Part shown: positions 27,376-34,345 of the stretch, piece by piece
Numbering within the stretch: position 1 is the first letter of the stretch
Layout: each line of letters opens with the position of its first letter
DNA from: Streptomyces sp. DSM 15324
GTDB lineage: Bacteria; Actinomycetota; Actinomycetes; Streptomycetales; Streptomycetaceae
Direction of reading: 5' to 3'
DNA length: 64,000 nucleotides
Assembly: GCF_001514285.1 (NCBI RefSeq)
Contig: NZ_KQ949036.1
Span: 124,001 to 188,000 of the forward strand
Position numbers and translations under genes: made by a program
Notes under the pieces: generated by a model
What the model was told of the DNA's origin: nothing
What the model saw: the letters and a program-made list of their open reading frames with translations, nothing else
The model's database searches: none

Positions 27376-27408
27376 GACAGTGGTTGCAGGACAGTGGTTG
27401 CAGGACAG
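27376..27408. repeat. 14-bp tandem duplication upstream of rimM
   Basis: GACAGTGGTTGCAG occurs twice in tandem (27376-27389, 27390-27403), followed by a third partial GACAG that leads into the rimM ribosome site AGGAG (27407-27411). The partial third copy suggests slippage near the translation start. Confidence 0.75.
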
Positions 27409-27421
27409 GAGAACAAGCACA

Positions 27422-27979
27422 GTGCAGCTGGTAGTCGCTCGCGTCGGACGCGCCCACGGCATCAAGGGCGAGGTCACCGTCGAGGTCCGCACCGACGAGC
27501 CGGAACTCAGGCTCGCGCCCGGCGCCGTACTCGCCACCGATCCCGCCGCCGCGGGACCGCTCACCATCGAGACCGGCCGGGTCCACAGCGGCCGGCTCCT
27601 CCTGCGCTTCGAGGGCGTCAGCGACCGCAACGGCGCCGAGGCCCTGCGCAACACGCTCCTGATCGCCGAGGTCGACCCGGAGCAGCTGCCGGAGGAAGAG
27701 GACGAGTACTACGACCACCAGCTCATCGACCTCGACGTGGTCACCGAGGACGGCACGGAGGTCGGCCGCATCACCGAGATCTCGCACCTGCCCTCCCAGG
27801 ACCTCTTCATCGTCGAACGCCCGGACGGCACCGAGGTGATGATCCCCTTCGTCTCGGAGATCGTCGTCGAGATCGACCTGGAGGAGCAGCGGGCCGTCGT
27901 CGCCCCGCCGCCCGGTCTCATCGACGACCGCGCGGAGATCGCCTCCTCGCGCGACGACGCCGCCGGGGACGAGTCGTAA
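27422..27979 (+). CDS. rimM: 16S rRNA processing protein RimM
   Basis: This 185-aa ribosome maturation factor binds S19 and helps 30S head assembly. The N-terminal RimM barrel begins VARVGRAHGIKGEVTVEVRTDEPE, and a PRC-barrel domain follows (DDHQLIDLDVVTEDGTEVGRITEISHLPSQDLFIV). I chose the GTG at 27422, with AGGAG 10 nt upstream; the longer open frame starts inside the tandem repeat. The C-terminal tail (SSRDDAAGDES) is acidic. Its TAA overlaps the trmD ATG by one base. Confidence 0.95.
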   Translation: MQLVVARVGRAHGIKGEVTVEVRTDEPELRLAPGAVLATDPAAAGPLTIETGRVHSGRLLLRFEGVSDRNGAEALRNTLLIAEVDPEQLPEEEDEYYDHQLIDLDVVTEDGTEVGRITEISHLPSQDLFIVERPDGTEVMIPFVSEIVVEIDLEEQRAVVAPPPGLIDDRAEIASSRDDAAGDES

Positions 27980-28812
27980 TGCGCCTCGACGTCGTCACGA
28001 TCTTCCCCGAGTACCTCGAGCCGCTGAACATCTCCCTCGTCGGCAAGGCACGCGCGCGCGGACAGCTCGACGTCCGCGTCCACGACCTGCGGGAGTGGAC
28101 CCACGACCGGCACAACACGGTCGACGACACCCCCTACGGCGGCGGGCCCGGCATGGTCATGAAGACCGAGCCCTGGGGCGAAGCCCTGGACACGGTCCTC
28201 GCCGACGGCTACGAGACCGGCTCGACGCTCCCCGCCGTCGTCGTCCCCACCCCCAGCGGCCGCCCCTTCACCCAGGAACTCGCCGTCGAACTCTCCGCCC
28301 GGCCCTGGCTGATCTTCACCCCGGCCCGCTACGAGGGCATCGACCGCCGGGTCGTCGACGAGTACGCCACCCGCGTCCCCGTGTACGAGGTCTCCATCGG
28401 CGACTACGTCCTCGCCGGCGGCGAGGCGGCCGTCCTCGTGATCACCGAGGCCGTGGCCCGGCTGCTGCCCGGGGTGCTCGGCAACGCCGAGTCGCACCGC
28501 GACGACTCCTTCGCCCCCGGCGCCATGGCCGCCCTCCTGGAGGGCCCCGTGTACACCAAGCCCCCTGTGTGGCGCGACCGGGAGATCCCGGACGTGCTGC
28601 TCAGCGGCCACCACGGGAAGATCGCCCGCTGGCGCCGCGACGAGGCCCTGCGCCGTACGACGGCCCACCGGCCCGACCTGATCGAGCGCTGCGCACCCCG
28701 CGCCTTCGACAAGAAGGACCGCGAGATGCTCTCCATCCTGGGCTGGGCACCCGACCCGGAGGGCGAGCCGTACGGCCGATTTTGGCGCAGGCCCGAGGCC
28801 ATGGAACAATAG
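27979..28812 (+). CDS. trmD: tRNA (guanine37-N1)-methyltransferase TrmD
   Basis: This 277-aa SPOUT methyltransferase makes m1G37 in tRNAs reading CNN codons, preventing +1 frameshifts. The family N-terminus MRLDVVTIFPEYLEPL is present, with the substrate loop DDTPYGGGPGMVMK and the SAM-binding trefoil knot SIGDYVLAGGEAAVLV and LPGVLGNAESHRDDSF. It is translationally coupled to rimM (TAATG). A possible promoter for rplS lies in its last codons. Confidence 0.97.
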   Translation: MRLDVVTIFPEYLEPLNISLVGKARARGQLDVRVHDLREWTHDRHNTVDDTPYGGGPGMVMKTEPWGEALDTVLADGYETGSTLPAVVVPTPSGRPFTQELAVELSARPWLIFTPARYEGIDRRVVDEYATRVPVYEVSIGDYVLAGGEAAVLVITEAVARLLPGVLGNAESHRDDSFAPGAMAALLEGPVYTKPPVWRDREIPDVLLSGHHGKIARWRRDEALRRTTAHRPDLIERCAPRAFDKKDREMLSILGWAPDPEGEPYGRFWRRPEAMEQ

Positions 28813-28855
28813 ACCGCTGTTGTGCGCCGTCCGGCGTGCGCCCCTGCCACAGGGG
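28782..28855 (+). promoter_or_regulatory. Putative rplS promoter and leader hairpin
   Basis: TTGGCG (28782-28787) and AACAAT (28805-28810) are 17 bp apart at the end of trmD and resemble an HrdB-type promoter. The rplS leader then has CCCCTG-CCA-CAGGGG (28841-28855), a perfect 6-bp hairpin. Many L19 genes have autoregulatory leaders; whether this one does is not shown. Confidence 0.45.
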
Positions 28856-28945
28856 GACACGACGCCCGCCCTGACGCCGCCGGCAGACCTTCCGGTAACC
28901 CTCTCCCGCTGATGACCTGTGGCATCGGCGAAGAAAGCAGACGAA

Positions 28946-29296
28946 ATGTCTCACCTGCTCGACTCCGTCGACGCCGCGTCGCTGCGCAGCGACGTCCCGG
29001 CCTTCCGCCCGGGCGACACCGTCAACGTCCACGTCCGCGTCATCGAGGGCAACCGCTCTCGTGTGCAGCAGTTCAAGGGCGTCGTCATCCGCCGCCAGGG
29101 CGCCGGTGTCCGCGAGACCTTCACGGTCCGCAAGGTCTCGTTCTCCGTCGGCGTCGAGCGCACCTTCCCGGTGCACACCCCGATCGTCGAGAAGATCGAG
29201 CTCGTCACCCGCGGTGACGTCCGTCGCGCCAAGCTGTACTACCTCCGTGAGCTGCGCGGCAAGGCCGCGAAGATCAAGGAGAAGCGCGACAACTGA
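28946..29296 (+). CDS. rplS: 50S ribosomal protein L19
   Basis: This 116-aa large-subunit protein lies at the 30S-50S interface. The conserved cores FRPGDTVNVHVRVIEGNRSRVQ, GVVIRRQGAGVRETFTVRK and RRAKLYYLRELRGKAAKI are all visible. I chose the ATG at 28946 (MSHLLDSVDAAS), which gives the usual length; the frame is open to a GTG at 28919, which would add 9 residues. It is separated from trmD by 133 bp, so it probably has its own promoter or leader. Confidence 0.96.
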   Translation: MSHLLDSVDAASLRSDVPAFRPGDTVNVHVRVIEGNRSRVQQFKGVVIRRQGAGVRETFTVRKVSFSVGVERTFPVHTPIVEKIELVTRGDVRRAKLYYLRELRGKAAKIKEKRDN

Positions 29297-29374
29297 GCCC
29301 GCACGGTGGATCCACTGGTATCCACCGAGCGCACCCGGGTGATCCACAGGAGGGCCGGATAGCATCTGACCCCG

Positions 29375-30106
29375 ATGGACACCGAAGCTCAGCCGACGAC
29401 GGAGCGCGACCGCTCCTCCCGCCCCGCTCAGGGGACCGTGGAGGGCCGGTCGCGTTTCTCGTTGACGGCCTGGATCGCCGAGCGGCTGCCGGGCGGGCGC
29501 ATCAGCCTCACCCTGCTGATCTGCCTGGTGTTTTTGCTGCTCCTCAACGCTTTCGTGGTCCAACCATTCCAGATCCCCAGCGGATCCATGGAAAAGGGAT
29601 TGAGGATCGGCGACCGCGTTCTCGTAAACAAGTTCGCGTACCGTTTCGGTGCCGGGCCGCGGCGCGGCGACGTCGTCGTGTTCGACGGCACCGGGTACTT
29701 CGGGAACTCCGACTACGTCAAACGCGTCGTGGGGGTAGGCGGGGACCACGTGGTCTGCTGCGACAAGGAGGGGAGGATCCGGGTGAACGGCCGGTCGGTC
29801 GACGAGTCGTCCTTCCTGTATCCGGGCGACAGCCCGTCCACGGTGGACTTCGACGTCGAGGTCCCCGCGGGCACCCTGTTCGTCCTCGGCGACCACCGCG
29901 GCGCCTCCAGTGACTCCCGCGACCACCTGGGCTCACCGGGCGGCGGCATGATCCCCGTGGACCGGGTGATCGGCCGCGCCGACTGGATCGTCCGGCCGTA
30001 CGGCCACCTCACCCGGCTGTCCCGCCCGAGCGCCTACGCGCGCGTGCCCGCCGCGAGCGCCCAGGGGGCGAGCGGTACACCGACGGCGGCGGCCGCCCAT
30101 GGGTAA
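29375..30106 (+). CDS. sipW: Type I signal peptidase (SipW-like)
   Basis: This 243-aa membrane-bound signal peptidase cleaves signal peptides of exported proteins. An N-terminal cytosolic segment precedes one membrane helix (about 42-62: ISLTLLICLVFLLLLNAFVV). The extracytoplasmic catalytic domain follows. Box B FQIPSGSMEKG gives catalytic Ser71, and box D DYVKRVVGVGGD gives the general base Lys116. Box E is LGDHRGASSDSRD. It is the first of four paralogues and overlaps the next by 8 bp. Order and paralogy match the sipWXYZ cluster of S. lividans and S. coelicolor. Confidence 0.94.
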   Translation: MDTEAQPTTERDRSSRPAQGTVEGRSRFSLTAWIAERLPGGRISLTLLICLVFLLLLNAFVVQPFQIPSGSMEKGLRIGDRVLVNKFAYRFGAGPRRGDVVVFDGTGYFGNSDYVKRVVGVGGDHVVCCDKEGRIRVNGRSVDESSFLYPGDSPSTVDFDVEVPAGTLFVLGDHRGASSDSRDHLGSPGGGMIPVDRVIGRADWIVRPYGHLTRLSRPSAYARVPAASAQGASGTPTAAAAHG

Positions 30107-31205
30107 CCGAGGCAAACCCCGCGGCACCCCCAGCTCGCCCGTGGACCAGCTCCTGCCCACCGGCGTCCGGCGCACTTCCGGCTCGTCCGGCTCCTCCGGC
30201 GGCCGCACCCGCGCGGAACGGCGCAAACTCCAGCGCAAGGTCAAGCGCAAGCGCAGGCGGTCCGCCGTCCGCGAGGTGCCGCTGCTGGTCGGCGTGGCCG
30301 TCCTGATAGCGCTGGTCCTGAAGACCTTCCTGGTGCAGGCCTTCGTGATCCCCTCCGGGTCGATGGAACAGACCATCCGCATCGGCGACCGGGTCCTGGT
30401 GGACAAGTTCACCCCCTGGTTCGGCTCCAAGCCGAAGCGCGGGGACGTGGTCGTGTTCAAGGACCCCGGCGGGTGGCTCAACGACGAGACGACCACGACG
30501 AAGAAGAAGGACCCCGTCGTCGTCAAGCAGGTCAAGGAAGGGCTCACCTTCATCGGTCTGCTGCCGTCCGAGAACGAGAAGGACCTCATCAAGCGGGTCG
30601 TCGGCGTGGGCGGCGACCACGTCAAGTGCTGTGACACGGAAGGGCGAGTCACCGTCAACGGCGTTCCCCTGGAAGAGGGAAGCTACCTCTACCCCGGGAA
30701 CAACCCCTCCGACGCCGCGTTCGACATCACCGTGCCCCAGGGCCGGCTCTGGGTGATGGGCGACCACCGGGCCAACTCCGCCGACTCCCGATCCCACCAG
30801 AACACGGACTACGGCGGCACGGTCGCCGAGGACGAGGTGGTCGGCCGGGCCATGGTCATCGCCTGGCCGTTCGGACACTGGGTCCGTCTCAAAGAACCGC
30901 AAACTTTCTCTTCCGTCACCGGCGCGACCGCCACGGCGGCTTCCGCCGACCTGCCGTCGCATAGGGTTGCCCAGGACGATCCGAACGGAACGATCCGACA
31001 GCTCCCGATCCCTGCGGAACTCCCGCTCGTTATGGGAGTGGTGGGCCTGCGTCGAGCATGGGGCAGGCGGCGGCACGGAGTGAGGAGTTGGCGTGGGGGA
31101 TGTGGCGGTTGGCGCACGGTCCGGGCACGAAGGCGAGGAGCACCGCGGACGTCCCGTGGACACTGCCGACCCGGCTGGAGACGGCGCCGTGACCTCCGGG
31201 AATGA
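30099..31205 (+). CDS. sipX: Type I signal peptidase (SipX-like) with an odd C-terminal tail
   Basis: This 368-aa type I signal peptidase has a strongly basic N-terminus (RAERRKLQRKVKRKRRR), a membrane helix at about 60-78, Ser88 in VIPSGSMEQT and Lys165 in LIKRVVGVGGD. Box E is MGDHRANSADSRSH. After the catalytic domain a second hydrophobic stretch (LPLVMGVVGL) occurs near 310. The last about 40 residues are Arg/Gly/Trp-rich and non-conserved in character, and they are read from DNA that also encodes the start of sipY. The overlap is 113 bp if sipY starts at 31093 and 17 bp if it starts at 31189. The tail may be read-through after loss of an earlier stop. Confidence 0.9.
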   Translation: MGNRGKPRGTPSSPVDQLLPTGVRRTSGSSGSSGGRTRAERRKLQRKVKRKRRRSAVREVPLLVGVAVLIALVLKTFLVQAFVIPSGSMEQTIRIGDRVLVDKFTPWFGSKPKRGDVVVFKDPGGWLNDETTTTKKKDPVVVKQVKEGLTFIGLLPSENEKDLIKRVVGVGGDHVKCCDTEGRVTVNGVPLEEGSYLYPGNNPSDAAFDITVPQGRLWVMGDHRANSADSRSHQNTDYGGTVAEDEVVGRAMVIAWPFGHWVRLKEPQTFSSVTGATATAASADLPSHRVAQDDPNGTIRQLPIPAELPLVMGVVGLRRAWGRRRHGVRSWRGGCGGWRTVRARRRGAPRTSRGHCRPGWRRRRDLRE

Positions 31206-32076
31206 CCCGGCGGCGGGCGGCGAGGGCCCGCCGGCGGACGAGCCCCCCCGGGGCGGTGGCGACGGTCCGGGCGACCGGACCCCGAACCAGAAGAAGCCGC
31301 GCTCCTTCTGGAAGGAGCTGCCGATCCTGATCCTGATCGCGCTCGTCCTCGCGCTGATCATCAAGACCTTCCTGGTGCAGGCGTTCTCCATCCCGTCGGC
31401 GTCGATGGAGAACACGCTCAGGATCGGCGACCGGGTGCTCGTCGACAAACTGACCCCGTGGTTCGGCTCCGAGCCCGAGCGCGGCGAGGTCGTGGTCTTC
31501 CACGACCCGGACAACTGGCTGGCGGGCGAGGCGACCACCGAGCCGAACGCCGTGCAGACCTTCCTCAGCTGGATCGGCCTGATGCCGTCCGCGGAGGAGA
31601 AGGACCTGATCAAGCGGGTCATCGGCGTCGGCGGCGACACCGTCTCCTGCAAGGGCACGGGCCCCCTGAAGGTCAACGGCAAGGCCCTCGACGAGCCGTA
31701 CGTCTACCCGGGGAACACCCCGTGCAGCCAGGACGACCAGGGCGGCCAGTTCACGGTGAAGGTCCCCAAGGGCTACGTCTGGGTCATGGGTGACCACCGG
31801 CAGAACTCGCGGGACTCCCGCTACAACCAGTCGGACAAGAACCACGGCATGGTGCCCGTCGACCAGGTCGTCGGCCGCGCCATCGTCAAGGCCTGGCCGA
31901 TCACCCGCTGGGGCACGCTGCCGGTGCCGGACACCTTCGAGCAGTCCGGCCTGAACGACCAGTCGGCGGCCTCCGCGGCCCTGACGGTCGCCCCGGAGGG
32001 CCTCGCGCTCGTCGGCGCGGTCCCGGTGGTCCTGTGGCGCCGCCGCCGCGCGACGGCGGACGCCGAGCGCGGCTGA
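31093..32076 (+). CDS. sipY: Type I signal peptidase (SipY-like)
   Basis: This is a 327-aa type I signal peptidase. An Asp/Gly/Pro-rich cytosolic N-terminus leads to one helix (about 76-98: LPILILIALVLALIIKTFLVQ). Catalytic Ser104 lies in FSIPSASMENT and Lys174 in LIKRVIGVGGD. Box E is MGDHRQNSRDSRYNQ. A second hydrophobic segment near the C-terminus (GLALVGAVPVVLW, then RRRR) probably gives a C-terminal membrane anchor. Two starts are possible: GTG 31093 (AGGAG at 31083-31087) and GTG 31189 (GGAG 8 nt upstream). The second would shorten the overlap with sipX from 113 to 17 bp. Confidence 0.94.
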   Translation: MGDVAVGARSGHEGEEHRGRPVDTADPAGDGAVTSGNDPAAGGEGPPADEPPRGGGDGPGDRTPNQKKPRSFWKELPILILIALVLALIIKTFLVQAFSIPSASMENTLRIGDRVLVDKLTPWFGSEPERGEVVVFHDPDNWLAGEATTEPNAVQTFLSWIGLMPSAEEKDLIKRVIGVGGDTVSCKGTGPLKVNGKALDEPYVYPGNTPCSQDDQGGQFTVKVPKGYVWVMGDHRQNSRDSRYNQSDKNHGMVPVDQVVGRAIVKAWPITRWGTLPVPDTFEQSGLNDQSAASAALTVAPEGLALVGAVPVVLWRRRRATADAERG

Positions 32077-32180
32077 TCCTTCATCCCGTCCGTAAACGCT
32101 TTCCCAAGCTTGTGACCATGGCCGGGGAAGAGGGGACGAAGGGCTGACCCGTTCGGTACCGCCGGGTAGGGTGCGGACCC

Positions 32181-32963
32181 ATGGGCGGCGAGAGCACGAC
32201 ACGTACGGCCCCGCGCAGCGGCGGAGGCACCAGCAGTGGCCCGGTGGGCAGCCGGACCGGACAGCGCCTGTCCGGTCTGGTCGTCGCGCTGGGCCTCGCG
32301 CTGTTCCTGGGCGGTTTCGGCTGGGCGGCCCTGGTCTACCGGCCCTACACCGTCCCCACCAGCTCCATGAGCCCCACGATCGAGGGCGGCTCGCGGGTTC
32401 TGGCCCAGAAGGTGGGCGGCGACGAGGTACGCCGCGGTGACGTCGTGGTCTTCAGCGACAAGGAGTGGGTCAGCAACGCCCTCGTGGTCAAGCGCGTGGT
32501 CGCGGTCGGCGGTGACACGGTCGCCTGCTGCACCGAGGGCAAGCTGACCGTCAACGGCAAGCAGATCGAGGAGCCGTATCTGCGCGAGGGCAGCCTGGCC
32601 GAGATCCAGGACTTCCCGACCGTGAAGGTTCCCGAGGGCCGTCTCTTCCTGCTCGGCGACGAGCGGCAGGGCTCCCTGGACTCCACCGCCCACCTCACGG
32701 ACGCGGCCCAGGGCACGGTCGCGCGCAGCGCGGTCAGGGCCCGGGTGGACGCCGTCGTCTTCCCCTGGAAGGGCATGCTCAAGAGCCCCACGGGCTTCGA
32801 GGAACTCGGCACGCTCTCCCGGCCGGGTCCGCTGCGGCCGATCCTGTGGATGATCGCCGGCGGGACCGTGCTGATCTTCGGCGGCGCCGCGTACGGCCCG
32901 ATCGCCACACGGGCCTCCGCCCGCCGTCCGCGCCCCCGGCCGGAGCCCGCCGGTGCCCGCTGA
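32181..32963 (+). CDS. sipZ: Type I signal peptidase (SipZ-like), divergent box E
   Basis: This 260-aa paralogue has a predicted N-terminal helix (LSGLVVALGLALFLGGFGWAA), Ser62 in YTVPTSSMSPT, and Lys104 in LVVKRVVAVGGD. A second helix lies near the C-terminus (ILWMIAGGTVLIFGGAAY). Box E reads LGDERQGSLDSTAHL. It keeps Gly-Asp and Asp-Ser but has Glu and Thr where the other three have His and Arg, so substrate preference may differ. It lies 104 bp after sipY and overlaps the Nudix gene by 11 bp. Confidence 0.92.
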   Translation: MGGESTTRTAPRSGGGTSSGPVGSRTGQRLSGLVVALGLALFLGGFGWAALVYRPYTVPTSSMSPTIEGGSRVLAQKVGGDEVRRGDVVVFSDKEWVSNALVVKRVVAVGGDTVACCTEGKLTVNGKQIEEPYLREGSLAEIQDFPTVKVPEGRLFLLGDERQGSLDSTAHLTDAAQGTVARSAVRARVDAVVFPWKGMLKSPTGFEELGTLSRPGPLRPILWMIAGGTVLIFGGAAYGPIATRASARRPRPRPEPAGAR

Positions 32964-33489
32964 GGCGCCGGAGGGGGCGCCGGAGGCCTCCGGGACCGTC
33001 TCCGGCACCGGGCTGCGCAAGGTCGCCCGGGTCGTGCTCCTCGACCCTCAGGACCGCATCCTGCTCCTGCACGGGCACGAGCCGGACGACCCCTCCGACG
33101 ACTGGTGGTTCACGCCCGGCGGCGGAGTCGAGGGCGACGAGACCCGTGAGCAGGCCGCATTGCGGGAACTCGTGGAGGAGACCGGGATCACAGAGGTCGA
33201 ACTCGGCCCGGTGCTGTGGCGCCGGACCTGCTCCTTCCCGTTCGCCGGCCGCCGCTGGGACCAGGACGAGTGGTACTACCTGGCCCGTACGACGGTGACG
33301 ACCACCCGGGCCACGGCCCTGACCGAGCTGGAGCGTCGCAGCGTCGTCGGAGCGCGCTGGTGGACGTGTCAGGAACTGGGCCGGGCGCATGAGACGGTGT
33401 ATCCGACCAGACTCGCCGAACTGCTGGGCAGGCTGCTACACGAAGGTCCCCCGGCCAGACCCGTAACCCTCGACACGGAAATCGTCTAG
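32953..33489 (+). CDS. Nudix hydrolase
   Basis: This 178-aa Nudix-fold pyrophosphohydrolase carries a complete Nudix box: GGGVEGDETREQAALRELVEETGI, split as GGGVEGDE and REQAALRELVEETGI. It starts VARVVLLDPQDRILLLHGH in the typical N-terminal strand. The substrate cannot be read from sequence. The GTG start at 32953 overlaps the sipZ stop, indicating co-transcription with the signal peptidase cluster. Confidence 0.9.
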   Translation: MPAEAPEGAPEASGTVSGTGLRKVARVVLLDPQDRILLLHGHEPDDPSDDWWFTPGGGVEGDETREQAALRELVEETGITEVELGPVLWRRTCSFPFAGRRWDQDEWYYLARTTVTTTRATALTELERRSVVGARWWTCQELGRAHETVYPTRLAELLGRLLHEGPPARPVTLDTEIV

Positions 33490-33545
33490 GGCCCCGCGGG
33501 ACTGGCGCACAATGGGGGGATCGCACGGCTGAAGGGGAACATGCC

Positions 33546-33854
33546 ATGAGCGCCGAGGACCTCGAGAAGTACGAGACCGAGATGGAGCTGAAGCTCTACC
33601 GGGAGTACCGCGATGTCGTCGGTCTGTTCAAATACGTGATCGAGACCGAGCGACGGTTCTACCTGACCAACGACTACGAGATGCAGGTGCACTCGGTCCA
33701 GGGCGAGGTGTTCTTCGAGGTCTCGATGGCCGACGCCTGGGTGTGGGACATGTATCGGCCGGCGCGCTTCGTGAAGCAGGTGCGGGTGCTCACGTTCAAG
33801 GACGTGAACATCGAGGAGCTGAACAAGAGCGACCTGGAGCTGCCGGGCAGCTGA
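33546..33854 (+). CDS. DUF2469 family conserved actinobacterial protein
   Basis: This 102-aa acidic, aromatic-rich protein (MSAEDLEKYETEMELKLYRE...) is recognisable as the actinobacteria-specific DUF2469 family, found in the same rplS-lepB-yraN neighbourhood in mycobacteria. It has no cysteines, membrane segments or signal peptide. The ATG at 33546 has AAGGGGAA about 10 nt upstream, and a CACAAT -10-like element is at 33508-33513. The rnhB gene that sits between lepB and this family in mycobacteria is absent here. Function unknown. Confidence 0.9.
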   Translation: MSAEDLEKYETEMELKLYREYRDVVGLFKYVIETERRFYLTNDYEMQVHSVQGEVFFEVSMADAWVWDMYRPARFVKQVRVLTFKDVNIEELNKSDLELPGS

Positions 33855-33984
33855 CCCGGGGCTGTCGGCCCGCCGATGTGTCCCGCTTGTGGGTGACGGA
33901 GTTGTCCACACCGGGTGACTCATCCACCAAGATCCACTGCGGGCGGTCGGGTGCGTGACTGTGGGCGCCGGAGGTGGTGCCTGC

Positions 33985-34344
33985 ATGAACGCACGACGTG
34001 CGATGGGCCGCTACGGCGAGGACGTGGCCGCCCGGCGGCTGTCCGAGGCCGGGATGACGATCGTGGAGCGCAACTGGCGCTCCGGCAGGACGGGCGAGAT
34101 CGACATCGTCGCCCGCGACGGGGACGTCCTCGTCGTCTGCGAGGTGAAGACCCGCAAGGGCGGCTCCTACCAGCACCCGATGGCCGCGGTGACCCCGCGC
34201 AAAGCCCGGCGGCTGCGGGACCTCGCGGAGCGCTGGATCCAGACCCACGGCGCGCCGCCCGGCGGCGTCCGCTTCGACCTGGTCGGAGTCCTGCTCCCGG
34301 ACCGCGGAGCCCCCGTCGTCGAGCATGTGCGGGGGGTGGTCTGA
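33985..34344 (+). CDS. yraN: UPF0102/YraN endonuclease-like protein
   Basis: This 119-aa protein of the YraN family has a PD-(D/E)XK-like nuclease core: GEIDIVARDGDVLVVCEVKTRKG, where Asp, Glu and Lys form the D-ExK pattern. The N-terminal GRYGEDVAARRLSEAG is the family signature. Catalytic activity has not been firmly shown for the family. I chose the ATG at 33985 (MNARRAMGRYGE); an in-frame start exists 30 bp upstream. It lies directly before the ComM-like gene with a 1-bp gap, a conserved cluster with dprA. Confidence 0.9.
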   Translation: MNARRAMGRYGEDVAARRLSEAGMTIVERNWRSGRTGEIDIVARDGDVLVVCEVKTRKGGSYQHPMAAVTPRKARRLRDLAERWIQTHGAPPGGVRFDLVGVLLPDRGAPVVEHVRGVV

Positions 34345-34345
34345 G

